64,000 nucleotides of DNA from Adiantum capillus-veneris. Taxonomy: Eukaryota > Streptophyta > Polypodiopsida > Polypodiales > Pteridaceae. The stretch is taken from assembly GCA_014529385.2 (NCBI GenBank), contig CM043968.1, positions 28,355,513 through 28,419,512 on the forward strand, given 5' to 3'. The position numbers were made by a program, and so were the translations under genes. Below the pieces are notes generated by a model. That model made no database searches. It saw only the letters and a list, made by a program, of their open reading frames with translations, and was not told where the DNA came from. Below, in pieces: positions 43,691-55,341 of this stretch (positions are counted from its first letter, which is position 1; every line of letters starts with the position of its first letter).

Positions 43691-46600
43691 TCATACATCT
43701 GAGGAGCTCTTATTTTTCTTGACCATTTCTTGGCACCTCTCTTGCGTGTAAGGCAACTCCCCAGTCAGGAGGGACTGTGCTATTTCCATAGAGTCAGTTG
43801 AGCCAACAAAAGCATGCACTTTACCACGGAAGCCATTGCCAAATACTGTGCATACAAGGGATCTACGCACTAGGAACTCAAGATGGGCAGTCTGAGCAAT
43901 GGTGCACAAACACAAAACCTTGCTCAAAGCTTTCAACAAGCACGTCATAAAATGGCCTTGGGGAGTGACTTCATTATGCACAATGGCAACATCATCAGGG
44001 GGAAGTTGTCATAGGTAATGCACAAGGGAAGATTGAGGTCCAAAGCCTGTCCTCCTGTCACCCATCCTTGATGCAAACTCATCAACCTCCAGGACTTCCT
44101 ATCATAAACCAGTCAAGGTTAAGAAGAAAGACAATGAAGGATAAAAAAAATAACATAAAAATTAACTTAGAGTTTACCTCCTGCTCCTTGTCGTCCTCCT
44201 CCCTGTTGCCCTTTCCACCCAAGTCAATGCTCCCTTGCACCACACCTGTGAGCTTTGGATCATAAGAGGGGGGGTTACGCAGTAGAGTAGGCATCCTAGC
44301 GGACTCAATCTTGGCTTGCATGGCTTGGAATTCTTCCTCATCCACATGCAACTGCTCTACTACCAAGACATCCGCACAAACAAGTGCAATAGTGTTGGTA
44401 ACAAAGTCCCCAAGTGGCAAGAGGTTGCTTTCAAGGGCATATGACGCACAGTCTAAGGGAAATTTGCTGCTCATAGCATGCTCAAGCATTCATCCATGCA
44501 CAGACCAAATGCTTTCTCTAAGTCATGCATAAACACATACTCCTCCCCATCCACTACCAATGAGGAGAAGCGGATGATTTCTACCTCTTGGATAGACTCA
44601 TCCGTCAATGGTAGTGGCACGGGCCAGCCACAACGATGGGTTTCTCAACCACCTCCTCGAGTCCCCCTGGGGTACTCAAGCCAAAGTGTATGTCCTTTTG
44701 TTGCAAGGTTGATGGGGACAACTTCCTGCTCCTTGGTGTCCTTGATAAAGGACCCAACTTGAAGGTGTGGTAGGCGGAGCTCCTCCAAATCAGGTTCCTC
44801 GCTCACAAAGAAGATGAATGTTGCCAGTCAAGAAAGGTACACCACCCCCAACTTGTGCTTCTTGAGCACTGACACCCTTGGGGATTGCTCGTCCAAGAAA
44901 TGGCTTGCGTCGATGGAAATTTCTTGGAACCTTTTCAAGTGAATGGGCGATCACCTTTGTGTATGTAGCGCAAAAGATCTCAAGGCACCGAGATCCCTGC
45001 ATGTGGGGAGATATATATGGAATATTTTATCATGTGCTCCTCCATGAACGCTGAAATCTCGGAGGATGCATCCATGTGAAGGGCAATTGTGGCGTTAAGG
45101 TCGGGGAGACGAGTAAAGAAGATGTCCCTTTGTAATTGGTGTCCTCAAGAAAGAGGATGAAGAGTGAGAAAGGGGTGGATGTGGGTGCAGATGCAGAGGC
45201 TGTGGAGGTGTCCATGTCTAGCCTGGGATGCAGATAGAGAGTGGAGGACCTCAAGTGTTGTGCAAGTGAAAAGTGTGAATGAGTTATGCAGCCCCCCTTT
45301 TATAATGGTTCCTTTTTTTAAGAAGGCACTTTCCCCAATCAGAAAAAAAAAGACACTTTCACCTAAAAATGAACTTTCATCTCAATGTGAAAAATTATAT
45401 TAAAAGTCATAACTATTTGAAGCAAATCATGTTGATTACATCTGGGATTATTTCCAAAACTGCAAGATTTACAAATCTATAAGAGCGATAGCATAGTTCC
45501 ATCCATGCCCCAGTCCTCCTCGACCTTCAATTTGTCTCCCATTCTCTTTCCAATCTGCGGACATTCATTACAATAAGTATCCATTCATTACAATAAGTAG
45601 CCAATGATCGCGAAACTATGATGTATTGAAAATGTGGTGGAAGGATTCTCACCTTGTGACCTTGCAAACGAAATTGCACTTGTTGAAGGGCCTCAAAACC
45701 CATAATAGCCAAATTTTCTCGCACATTACTAAGAGTCCAATGTTTGTTCACTTGGACAGCCTCCAAATCATCGTTGGGCATTCTCAATGCAATGTCAAAG
45801 CTTGCAATAGCCCTGCCTACACTCTGTAAGCGATCCACACTCCAAGCTTGCACATCCAACAATCATAGTAAAATCATATGTACAAAGAGGTGTTTGGATT
45901 TTAAATAGCGCATCCCAATCCCTGAAGCTCCAACCTTACAACGGTACCTATCCCCATTTTGCATGTCCTTCACAAAACCCTAGTCCTCTTCTAAAAGCCT
46001 TCCTAATTCTTCATAATGCACATCTTTACATACAAGCACTGTAGTAGTCTCCACAAATCCAAACTCCTTAAACATGTGCATGAAACAATGAATAGGCAAA
46101 CACCAACTCAAGCCCACAGACCTAGAAGCTTTAGAGTATTTCAAAGAGTTTTGGACATCTATTATCATCTTTTGCTTGAAAGATGCTACCGACCACAAAT
46201 CTGGATGTGGCCATTCCATAATTAATAAGGAAGATACTTTGATGGGTTCAAGATTTCCAAACTCTTCTATAGAAGTAGGCACAATATAAGAGCGAGAATA
46301 GAAGAAAATCCTTCTTTGGACCAGTTTGTTGGCCAAAGATGTGCAAAAATTGTTGCTCCAATATCCACATGTATAGCATTGAATGTGCCGGAGAGACTAT
46401 GTAGTGGCTCCTCCTCCACCAATGTGGATGGAAATATGACTATAAATGCATGGCAAACCTTAAGTATGAATCCACAAAAACATTACACTATGATTTCACA
46501 CCTAGCTTTGTATTCTCAAAACATGTACTTACAATGTGTTGGAAATTGAGGTGGTTGTTGCAATAGCATGCTTGACATTGAGAAAACATGTTGCACAATG

Positions 46601-46728
46601 GCTACGGTCCCCTTGTCTTTGCGGTTCTTGAATCCAAGGAGCTTTCGTTTCCAATGATGATCCAAGTTTGCACGATCTTGCACATGGTGAGGGCCAATAG
46701 TAGATGGCTGCATGTATACCCAAGCACT
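43690..46728 (-). pseudogene. Unrecognised multi-exon gene, main part
   Basis: Minus-strand coding segments in order: 46728-46533 (HHWKRKLLGFKNRKDKGTVA..., ending at a consensus donor ATT|GTAAGT); 46458-45653 (VCHAFIVIFPSTLVEEEP, IEEFGNLEPIKVSSLLIM, GFVETTTVLVCKDVHYEE, EALQQVQFRLQGHK, donor K|GTGAGA), with one frameshift and two stops; a segment around 45213-44790; 44790-44180 (PDLEELRLPHLQ, SLVVDGEEYVFMHDLEKAF, DFVTNTIALVCADVLVVE, ending EQE|GTAAAC); and the last exon about 44100-43691 (AHLEFLVRRSLVCTVFGNG...), ending KKNKSSSDV. I do not recognise the family. Good splice sites and protein-like composition favour a former host gene; stops and shifts suggest it is now a pseudogene, unless some fall in introns. 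It runs convergently toward the H3-like locus. Confidence 0.5.
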
Positions 46729-46894
46729 TGTCAGGACAAGGGCAAGGCTAGAGAGTCTTGGACTGGGCCAAGGGCCGGCCGGACTAGGCAATGTGGAAAG
46801 GGAATCCAACTAGGGCAAAGGGGCTAGGAGCTTAGCCTATATAGTGGGAGGTTGGGAGGTGGATTCTAGGCACTAGTCTCCCCTAGGATTTACA
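46729..46894 (+). repeat. 5' LTR of element N
   Basis: 166 bp. Contains a TATA-like CCTATATAGTGGG. Compared with the 3' LTR it has an extra stretch around GGGCCGGCCGG and a short repeat in GGTTGGGAGGT. Confidence 0.88.
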
Positions 46895-46895
46895 C

Positions 46896-46909
46896 TGGTA
46901 TCAAGTGCC
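46896..46909 (+). other. Primer binding site of element N
   Basis: TGGTATCAAGTGCC, one base after the 5' LTR. The first eight bases match the initiator tRNA-Met complement; the following bases deviate from the common TGGTATCAGAGC. Confidence 0.75.
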
Positions 46910-47684
46910 AAGTTGCTTTTTTTGGGTAAAGAGGGCATGGTGTTTCTAAGCCACAAAAAGCCTTCGCATGAGTGCATGCCGTGGACACTGTCTCTTGCTA
47001 AGGGAGGACAACAAGGTCGAAAGGTGTGTGTAGACGGGCTTGGCAAGCGGAGCCACCGGGTGAAGGTGTAGTAAAGCGACCGCGGGCTGGCTCAACATGA
47101 GTGCCCAGGGATTCTGAGCAACTCTTGACACAGGTGCAAGGCTCGCTTCTCATCATCTTGCTCCCCCTCAACTTCCCACTGCTCTTATGCTGTTTGCCCG
47201 ACGGCCATGGCTTTTTGAAGTCTTGTGTTACATACAAAATGCCTAAGGCCCTTGGCCTTAGGACTTAAAGTACCCTAAGAGTGAATACACACACCACACC
47301 AAGAAAGAAGCATTGCAACTTCGAACCCGAACATCGTGATCACACATTCAAGGTTGATCGGCGAAGGGGCCAGCAAGTAGATATTTTCTCTACGTGCTTG
47401 CTACAAAAAATCAGCAAGTCGATAAATCTTTTCAAAGGGATTCATTGGCGACCGTATTCATTGAGTCAATTGCATCTGAAAGCAATAACAATCACAACCG
47501 ATTCGGCTACGACGTGTCCAAGTAGAGTACCTGCACAACAGGATCTGCGGATTGATTACAACTTGGACAATCAACGTAATTAGCACAACTAATTACCCTT
47601 TGTGGTGCCAATTACAACGACGGGATTAATTTTCCTCGAGTCAAGGTATTTTTCCTTCTGTTCCTTCCACTACACGCTGTTGCC
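46910..47684 (+). other. Leader region of element N
   Basis: About 775 bases between PBS and gag start without a supported gene. Short frames show no motif. It probably includes the packaging signal. Confidence 0.5.
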
Positions 47685-48948
47685 ATGGATTCAAATATTA
47701 ATATGACTTTTGATTTCAAGCATCAAACGCCTGATCCTGCCCGTGATGGCTCGCGGCCAGATGCTCTCACGGAGAGTGCCCGCGATGCTACGGCGTGTGA
47801 CGACGCATATGAACTGCTTGATATTCAAGAATTTTGTGCACTTCAGACACGCATATTAGTCATGGAAGGAAATTTTGCATCTTTAAATGAAAACGTCACT
47901 AAATTATTTACATTAGTGATACAACTTACGCAGCAGTAGGCCAAGGTCCCTATTGCCACACACATACATGAGCACGTTGCTACACAAGGGCAAGGCCCTT
48001 CTGATCATGGACAAGGTCCATCTCCAGATTCTTTGCACACTTTCACTGCAAAGGAGGTTGATGAGTTGGTGAAAAACACTAAACCACCGACTTTTAAGGG
48101 AGAAGATTGAGATCGCAATAAGGATGCAGTGAATATCTTGCTTAGCAAGTGGGATGGAATTCACGCCATACAACGTACTCCGGACGAAGTCAGAGCACTG
48201 CAAACAATCTTAACTCTAGAAGGCAAGGCCTACAAGTGGTGGATGTCTCTCAAGGAGAAGAATATCATACCACAGAGTTGGACAACTTTTGAGGCTATGT
48301 TTTGCAAAGAATTCTTGCCTACAAATGAGGCAGATCAAAATTGGACGGCTCGGGACACATGTTCCATGCGCCAATACCCATCATTACTTGATTATATATC
48401 TCACTATCAGGATGTTATCCTCAAGTTGGAAGGACTAGACACCTTTCAGCAAGTACATGGGTTTAACGCCAGAGCTTAAGAAGCACGTCAAGACTCAAGA
48501 CCCTAAAACACTTGGGAAAGCCATAGTGAAAGCACACATTCATGATGATCCAGATGAAAAGAAATCACATAATAATCAGGTGCCTGCTAATACACATGGG
48601 AATACACGCACATCGTATGGGCACAATAAAAGAAAATTTATAGTAGCCAATTCTGAAGCATCTAAAAAACCCAAGGGGTCCAGAGGTTCTGTCTCTCTTG
48701 AGGACTTTGATAAAGTTAAAGAAGAAAAAATATGTTTTCAATGCTTAGGAAGTAGTCATGGCAAAAAGGATTGTCCCAAGGGGAAATCTGCTGCTCATGG
48801 CAAGGAGAAAGCAGTGCACACGGTGCAACTGCTGCCTCTTGAGTCTTCCTCACAATTCTCTATAGTGGAAGTAACACACACCGAGGTGGTGCATGAATGC
48901 TGTCTCACAGCTTCCATGTGGCAACCGTCTTCGGACCACATGAGTTAG
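47685..48948 (+). pseudogene. Element N gag with zinc knuckle
   Basis: Starts at MDSNINMTFDFKHQ (47685). Stops after LVIQLTQQ (TAG at 47937) and at FKGED (TGA near 48107) interrupt it. The gag core follows: AVNILLSKWDGIHAIQ, LTLEGKAYKWWMSLKEK and TTFEAMFCKEFLP, then a shift to GLTPELKKHVKTQDPKTLGK. The zinc knuckle CFQCLGSSHGKKDC (about 48737-48778) is canonical CX2CX4HX4C. This matches chromovirus gag. Confidence 0.85.
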
Positions 48949-48949
48949 T

Positions 48950-49270
48950 ACGTATGCATGGATCTCTGCAAGGGCACAAGGTGCACATCTTAGTAGATGA
49001 CGGTGCTACTCACAATTTCATCAATCATGGATTGGTGAAAAAAATCAAATTGCCTCAAACACCGAGTACCCACCGCTACAAGGTAGCAATGATGAATGGA
49101 TATGATGCCAAAATCTGGGATACTCAAGTCCGAGCTGTACCATTGGAAGTACAAGGCTACATCCTTGGATTTTCAGGTTATGAACATGGAGAGGGCAGAT
49201 GTGGTCCTTGGTAGGGAATGGTTGCATAGCCTAGGACCATCATTGAAGCATAGCTATGAGCACAACAGTT
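48950..49270 (+). pseudogene. Element N protease
   Basis: HGSLQGHKVHILVDDGATHN holds the retropepsin motif as D-D-G-A where D-S/T-G-A is usual. AMMNGYDAKIW follows, and in a shifted frame ADVVLGREWLHSLGP, the characteristic VLGxxWL ending. The frame is broken near 49165. Confidence 0.8.
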
Positions 49271-49271
49271 A

Positions 49272-50370
49272 ATGTTTGAATCCCATGGCGCACATGTGTT
49301 GTTGTTAGGAGAGAAGGATGTACCTTCTTCACCACTAATATGTACCGCTGAGCTTATGCAGCTCGTTTTTGATAATGAAATAGATCAAGTTTTATTGTGT
49401 TACTCATTGTCTCATTTTCTCTCTAACATTGAATCTGTTGAACATTCCTCAATGCCGCATGCTTCTCTCTCATCTCTTCCACCAATGGCTACTTCCCGAC
49501 AAGCAAAGGTTGCTAGTGATTTAAAAAATTTATTAAGGGAATTTTACGATGTTTTTCCTAATGATTTGCCACCAGGATTACCGCCAACACGATTGGTGCA
49601 ACATAGCATCGATGTGGTTGCAGACCGTAAACCTGTTAGTAAACCACCCTACCACATGAGTTACTCTAAAGCTGCTAAGGTGGAACGTTAGCTTGCTGAC
49701 TATCTTAGCAGAGGGTTTATTCAACCCAGTTCTTCACCATGGGCTTCTCCTATCCTATTAGCGAAGAAAAAAGACGGTAGTATGCGCATGTGCGTAGATT
49801 ACCGTGGCTTAAATGCGGTTACTGTTAAGAACAAGTACCCATTGCCACGCGTGGATGAGTTGTTTGACAAGCTCACTCATGCTTGTATTTTTACAAAAAT
49901 AGACTTGCGGTTAGGTTATCACCAAGTATGTATTCAACTTACTGATATACGCAAAATTGCATTCCGAACAAGGTTTGGACACTACGAGTTTTTGGTTATG
50001 CCATTTGGCTTAACCAATGCGCCCGCAATCTTCATGACACTTATGGATAGTGTCTTGGACAAATTTGTCATCGTTTTCCTTGATGAAATTCTCGTATACA
50101 GTGCTTCTGAAGAAGAACACTTACAACATCTGAGGCAGGTGTTCGAATTGTTACAAACAAATCAATTATATGCCAAGGAATCTAAGTGGGATTTTCTAAA
50201 AGAATAAATTCACTATCTTGGGCATGTTATTTCAACTAATGGGCTACATATGGATCAATCCAAAGTGGATACAATTCGGTAGTGGCCTTCTCCTAAAAAT
50301 CTGGAAGAGTTATAGATTTTTTAAGGATTTGCAGGTTTTTATCGAAGGTTTGTTAAAAACTATGCTAATA
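49272..50370 (+). pseudogene. Element N reverse transcriptase with altered active site
   Basis: After a spacer, RT blocks: [95 protein letters not shown], then [12 protein letters not shown], where the second catalytic Asp of (Y/F)xDD is Glu (codon 50085-50087). HYLGHVISTNGLHMDQSKV follows a TAA. Several stops (about 49689, 50205, 50281). The Asp-to-Glu change alone would be expected to cripple polymerisation. Confidence 0.88.
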
Positions 50371-50379
50371 TTGCTGTTC

Positions 50380-50860
50380 CCATGACGGATCAACTGAAAG
50401 GCAAAGGCAAAACTTTTCAGTGGGGACCAGCTCAACATCATAGTTTTGATACGCTCAAGGATGCATTAGCTACAGCTCCAATACTAGCTATTGTAGATCC
50501 TTTGAAACCATTCGTTTTGGAAACGGATGCCAGTGACCGTGCTATTGGAGCAGTCCTGTTTTACAAGACGGGCGGCCAATTGAATTTGAAAGCAAGAAAC
50601 TTGATGCAACACAGTAGAACTACTCTGCTTATGAACGCGAACTCTATGCAATAGTGTATGCCTTAAAAACATGGTGACATTATTTGTATGGTGCTCAGTT
50701 TGAGATTGTGTTTGACCATGAAAGCATCAAATGGTTTACACAACAAACCAATTTGAAGGGTCGGAAATCCAGGTGGGCTGAGATTCTTTAGGAATATGAC
50801 ACCAAGCTTCGGTATCGTAAAGGACGATACAATGTGGTGGCTGACGCTCTTAGTCGTATG
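50380..50860 (+). pseudogene. Element N RNase H
   Basis: PFVLETDASDRAIGAVLF carries the first catalytic Asp. A frameshift near 50560 precedes the Glu region, and the remainder (HESIKWF..., VVADALSRMP near 50837-50862) is readable only across shifted frames. It degrades RNA in the RNA-DNA hybrid in an intact element. Confidence 0.8.
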
Positions 50861-50861
50861 C

Positions 50862-51930
50862 CAAAGATCAATTCTCTCTTGTTCACGGAACTTCGTAGGT
50901 GAATTTTTGGATTCTCTAAAGGGAAAATATGAGCAAGATGACGTATATTCCAAAGTGTGGAGCCATGTACAAATGAGGGATCCTTCTCACTGCGATGATG
51001 GTAGTGTAGCGTTAACCTCCACACACACTTCTCCTCTGTCGAGTGATGAACTACAACGATGGAAGAATTTTACCATCGACAATGGGTACTTACTCCATAA
51101 GGGGAGAGTTTGTGTACCAACGGACACAGACATTCGGCGCCAAATTCTTTATGAATGTCATGATAGTCCAAGTGCAGTGCACCCGGGTATTAGAAAGACA
51201 TATGCTCTCGTACGAGGACAGTTTTATTGGCCAGGTTTACATGGCTTTGTTCAAGATTATGTCTTGCATTGCCAAAAATGTCAGGTTAACAAAGCAGAGC
51301 GCCTGAACTTACATCCTTTGGAGATTCCCAATGGTAAATGTGAAAGTATCTCTATGGATTTTATTGTGGGTTTACCAACCATTGTACGAGGTCATGACTC
51401 AGTATGGGTGGTTGTAGACCGGTTGACTAGACTATGTAAGTTTATTCCAACCAAATCAATGATTAAGACTCCAAAATTAGCTAAGTTATTTGTAGACAAC
51501 CTATACAAGTTGTATGGTTTGCCAAGTAACATTGTCAGTGATTGTGATCCCAAGTTTAACACTCATTTTTGGAGGGCTGTGTTTAAACGGTTGGGTACAC
51601 AACTAAACCTCAGTACAGCCGATCATCCAAAAATAGATGGTCAGACTGAACGAGTTAACCAAGTGCTAGAGGAAATGCTACACGCATACGTTAGCAAGAA
51701 ACAGTCAGACTGGGAAGAGTATTTACCTCTTCTTGAGTTTGCTTACAATAGTGCTCAGCATGTCACGAGCGACTAGATTTAGTCCTTTCATGCTAATGTA
51801 TGGTTTTCAACCCAGGTCACCTGTTATGGTGGGGTTGGCAATTGAAAAACTCAAACAGGTTAAGGATTTTCTCCAAGACCACATGGATATGCTGAAACTC
51901 GCTCGTCAGAATGTGTGACAAACACAGGAT
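50862..51930 (+). pseudogene. Element N integrase
   Basis: Zinc-binding domain: YECHDSPSAVHPGIRKTYAL then CQKCQVNKAERLNLHPL. Catalytic core: SISMDFIVGLPTIVRGHDSV (D), NIVSDCDPKFNTHFW (D), PKIDGQTERVNQVLEEML (E). The frame 50796-51776 is open through all three, then a shift near 51765 continues as ATRFSPFMLMYGFQPRSP to a TGA at 51916. The core is the best-preserved part of N. Confidence 0.9.
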
Positions 51931-52420
51931 CGGTATAAGAAGTACGATGATGAGAAACATCGGGACTTGGAAAGTTACCTTTGAGGAAGGGGAGAAAGTA
52001 TTTTTACGTGTGCCGGAGCATTCAGAAAGTCTGAAAACTGGGCCAACACCTAAATTATCTCCACGATATTGTGGGCCTTTCAAAATACTCAAGCGAGTGG
52101 GTGATCGTACCTACAAATTATTATTACCTACACATTCTCGTATTCATACGGTGTTTCATGTAAGCCGTTTACGTAAGTGGATACATGGGGACGACAACGT
52201 CATTGACCGATAGATTCTAGTCGACTTCGTTGAACCTCCTACCTTACCGCATGAACCTGAACAAATTCTCGACTATCATGATTTACATACATGTCATCAT
52301 GTACGTCGACAAGCTTTAATCAAGTGGAAAGATTGACCTGAGGAAGGTGCCACTTGGGAAAACATTAGTGTTCTTAAGAAGAAGTTTCCCACTTTTGTTT
52401 TCAAGGACGAAAACTTTTCC
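51911..52420 (+). pseudogene. Element N integrase C-terminus and chromodomain
   Basis: WKVTFEEGEKVFLRVPEHSE and LSPRYCGPFKILKRVGDRTY form the GPF/Y module; HSRIHTVFHVSRLRKW precedes the chromodomain. After a TAG at 52210 the chromodomain reads EQILDYHDLHT, VRRQALIKWKD, stop, PEEGATWENISVLKKKFP. Chromodomains in this position bind histone marks and steer insertion. Confidence 0.85.
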
Positions 52421-52436
52421 TTAAGGGGGGGAGTAA
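52419..52436 (+). other. Polypurine tract of element N
   Basis: The run CTTAAGGGGGGGAGTAA sits directly before the 3' LTR start TGTCAGG at 52437. Confidence 0.85.
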
Positions 52437-52577
52437 TGTCAGGACAAGGGCAAGGCTAGAGAGTCTTGGATTGGACTAGGAAATGTGGAAGGGAATCCAA
52501 CTAGGGCAAAGGGGCTAGGAGCTTAGCCTATATAGTGGGAGGTAGATTCCATGCACTATTCTCCCCTAGGCTTTACA
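52437..52577 (+). repeat. 3' LTR of element N
   Basis: 141 bp, matching 46729-46894 apart from two short length differences and a few substitutions. Confidence 0.88.
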
Positions 52578-53133
52578 CACCTTTTGTGAACTCTTGTGGC
52601 ACCCACTCATCATCTATACCTCTTGTGTTGTGGCATGCAAGTGCTGTGACCTCATCCTTTGGCCGTGTTTGCGGAGTAGAGCTGGCCATGGTTGAACAAA
52701 GACAATTAGGAGGAGTAGAACCTTGCTTGTTGCTACAATGTAGGTGGGAGTGAGTGATAGGAGAAGGTGGATAACCCTTGCTTGGTGTGGCAATGTGAGG
52801 AGAAGGTGGATAACCCTTGCTTGGTGTGGCAATGTGAGGAGAAGGTGGATAACCCTTGCTTGGTGTGGCAATTGGAGGTGGTAGGGGAGGAGAGAGGATC
52901 TTTCTTGCTACAGCAATGGAGATGGTGTAGAAAGAGAGTGTTGGAGTAGAGGTGAGTGTGATGGTTGCAACCAAAGAGGGGTTGGAAAAGGGTTCTAGAG
53001 AGAGAAAATCACTTCTTGCATGAGGACTATTTTTTGGAGAGGCTTTGGATAGTAGAAAATGATGTTTCAAAAGTTTTTGAAAAAAAATAAATTTTAGGGT
53101 TTTTTGGTGCACGTTTTGACTTTTTGAGCTCAA
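52578..53133 (-). pseudogene. Unrecognised gene, 5' part split off by element N
   Basis: The minus-strand frame 53133-52573 runs into N at FTKG; the rest of the gene is 46728-43690. A plausible start is the ATG at 52689 (MASSTPQTRPKDEVTALACH); the longer upstream extension is Pro/Ser-rich and includes three perfect 13-residue repeats (KGYPPSPHIATPS), so could also be leader. Downstream of that ATG: RGIDDEWVPQEFTKG. No known domain. Confidence 0.5.
52763..52878. repeat. 39-bp tandem repeat, three copies
   Basis: The unit begins GGAGAAGGTGGATAACCC and is repeated three times nearly without change. The length is a multiple of three and the minus-strand frame stays open. Confidence 0.95.
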
Positions 53134-53442
53134 AAGATGCTTTTATGACCATAAGAAGATAAGATTTGAGTTTTGGAAATTTTGAAAAAATTTAAAATTT
53201 TGGGATTTTTTTAAAACCAGATGAAGAAGGAGGGAAGTTGGAGGTTCCATATGGCCCACCACATTCCCCCCACCCCCCCCTTCCCACCTTCTCACTAGGT
53301 AAGAGGCCATTGAGAAGTGTAAGACTGCTTTGTCCCCCTACTTTTTTGAGGGCATAGAGTGTGTCCACCACCCTCTTCTCATTGGCTGGCCTCTAATTAA
53401 CCTTAATCCCAAAGGGCCCCTACAGGGTTCATATTTTTCATA

Positions 53443-53556
53443 ATCTCTCTCTCTCTCTCTCCCTCTTTCTCTCTCTGTCTTCTATCTCTCTCTCTCGCTA
53501 TGTCCCTATTTGTATCTCTATATCTCTCTTTGTAATCCTCTCCCTATCTCAATTAT

Positions 53557-53614
<58 letters not shown>
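53443..53614. repeat. CT and GA microsatellites
   Basis: A CT-rich region (53443-53530) is followed by a clean GA repeat of about 58 bases (53556-53613). Confidence 0.93.
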
Positions 53615-53854
53615 ATGTGAGAGGAGCCCTGCCTTGTGCACTATGGTCAAAGAGAGAAGAGAATGCATTTGCAACAAGAGAGAAAGAGAGAGGAGAAGCG
53701 AGAAGAGAGACAAAGAGCCTGCGAAATGTCTGTGCTCTACAGCTCTTGGAGTCAAAGCCTCATGAGTCATGTCTCTTGAATGATGACATGAAGACAAGAA
53801 TCAACACACATAGATCATTGCTCTATTAGGATTTGAAGTTGGTTCTATATATGC

Positions 53855-53855
<1 letters not shown>

Positions 53856-53903
<48 letters not shown>
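53856..53903. repeat. (GA)n microsatellite
   Basis: About 48 bases of uninterrupted GA. Confidence 0.95.
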
Positions 53904-53904
<1 letters not shown>

Positions 53905-53906
<2 letters not shown>

Positions 53907-54502
53907 AGAAGAAAAATATCGACATAGTCCCTAGGTGGCATGCCCTCCTCTGCTTCCTCCTTGATGTTGAGGACGACACTCAAACTGCACCACATAGGAA
54001 AACATGGGCCCATGCCATATAAATATTCGCTCAGATGTTGGTTCGCTCGGAAAATAGCACTCGGTGTATGGTAAGACTCGTTTAACAATTTGGCTCTTTT
54101 TATGGTTCAAAAAATATGGTTGATATTTAAGGTTTACTTTGTCAACACTCCCTTTTCAAGGTAGGTTTTTACTATGGCATCAAGTTGAGTTGATATTGCT
54201 CCGGACTTTTGCAAAATTCCCTTAAAAAAAAAAAAAAGCAAAACTCACAATTTTGAGTGAATTATATTGAACAACCCAAAAAATTACAAGGTCTTGTCAT
54301 GCTCTTGTTGAGCCATGACATCATCCAAGGACTATAATTACATCGGCTATCAGGGCAGCCACTACCACCAACCCGTTACCTCCTCCTCGATACACAAGGT
54401 CCATAAAATTGTCCTTGTGAGATCTTTTATTTATCGATGGCCAAGATTTCCCCCCGTCCTAGGCATTCCATCTGCTGACAACAAGGCACAAGTAGTCCTA
54501 GA
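53905..54502. other. Unassigned DNA
   Basis: No supported gene; a 15-base A run occurs near 54223. Confidence 0.4.
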
Positions 54503-55341
54503 TTAATCCTCCAAGTGTTGCTTGCGCTCGAGCGTCCATATTAGCACTTTGATTTCTTGAGTAATTTTTGTGAAGCTTGCCACCTCAAAACCTCCTTCAA
54601 ACACATGGTGGTTCCTTGTCTGCCATACATTATGTAAGAAGAAGTATCTGACAATTTGAGTGCTGACGAGGAGGGCAGGATTTCCTGAACTCTTGCCTCC
54701 AAGGAATAGGCAAGTCTTGAAGAAACTAATTTTCCATGTTCTTTGGACCCACTTGCATATTTTCCCTGCGAGGCCTTTAATAGTTGGGCAGTCCATGAAT
54801 AGGTGGGCCAGATCTTCACTAGCCATCTTGCACCCCAAGCATCGATCTCACCCAATCCCTCTCTCCTGAATCTTCACCCCCGTCGGTAGAGCACCCCAAA
54901 TTTCATGTGCTGCGGAACCTTTGGCTTCCATATGTTCTCCATTACTTGCTCCCACCTTTCCTCTGGCCATTGCTTTCTCCATAGCTTGTTAAGCGGGCTA
55001 GACCAATTCTTCTTATGCATCATTGTCTGATATATGCTTTTAGGATGGGGTTTCCATAAGAGACTGCTTCCGAGCCATTTCCAGGCATTCCAGTCAAAAT
55101 CCAAATCACAGATTGGCATCACTAAATTGTCAAGCTCCTTCATCACTTTGTGGACAAGCAAGACCTCCAAGCTATTGAGTTGGTACTGGGTAACCAGAAG
55201 GTCAATGGTTTTCCAACTCTTGTGCCAATGTCCCAGAAGTGCCCAAGTTGCTTTAGACCCTTATTATTCAGTTTCCTGCCTGTCTCAATCCAATAGGGAG
55301 TTTGTGGCAGATCTACAACTTTGGACAGCCAGGGGGACCAA
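54503..55341 (-). pseudogene. LINE ORF2 C-terminal remnant (zf-RVT)
   Basis: The frame 55170-54874 has CDLDFDWNAWKWLGSSLLW and ENIWKPKVPQHMKFG, the zf-RVT entry motif (W...P.K...F.W). After a shift the frame 54838-54503 gives LGCKMASEDLAHLFMDCPTI, the Cys/His part, then HNVWQTRNHHVFEGGFEV and its stop. Element B inserted at its right edge (55342). It is the same family as the fragment at 42715-42850. Confidence 0.82.

Larger units (their letters stand above)
46729..52577 (+). mobile_element. Ty3/gypsy chromodomain element N with very short LTRs
   Basis: Plus-strand gag, protease, RT, RNase H, integrase, chromodomain between LTRs of only 166 bp (46729-46894) and 141 bp (52437-52577), both starting TGTCAGGACAAGGGC and ending TTTACA. 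PBS and polypurine tract are in place. The right flank CACCT and left flank CACT fit a 5-bp target duplication that has lost one base. Joining the flanks restores the frame of the minus-strand gene it entered (FTKG then AWVYMQP). Many stops and shifts; it is dead. Confidence 0.88.

Noticed and set aside
43691-43981. Independent small gene
   Set aside because: More likely the last exon of the larger minus-strand gene, since the frame extends upstream to a splice acceptor near 44100.
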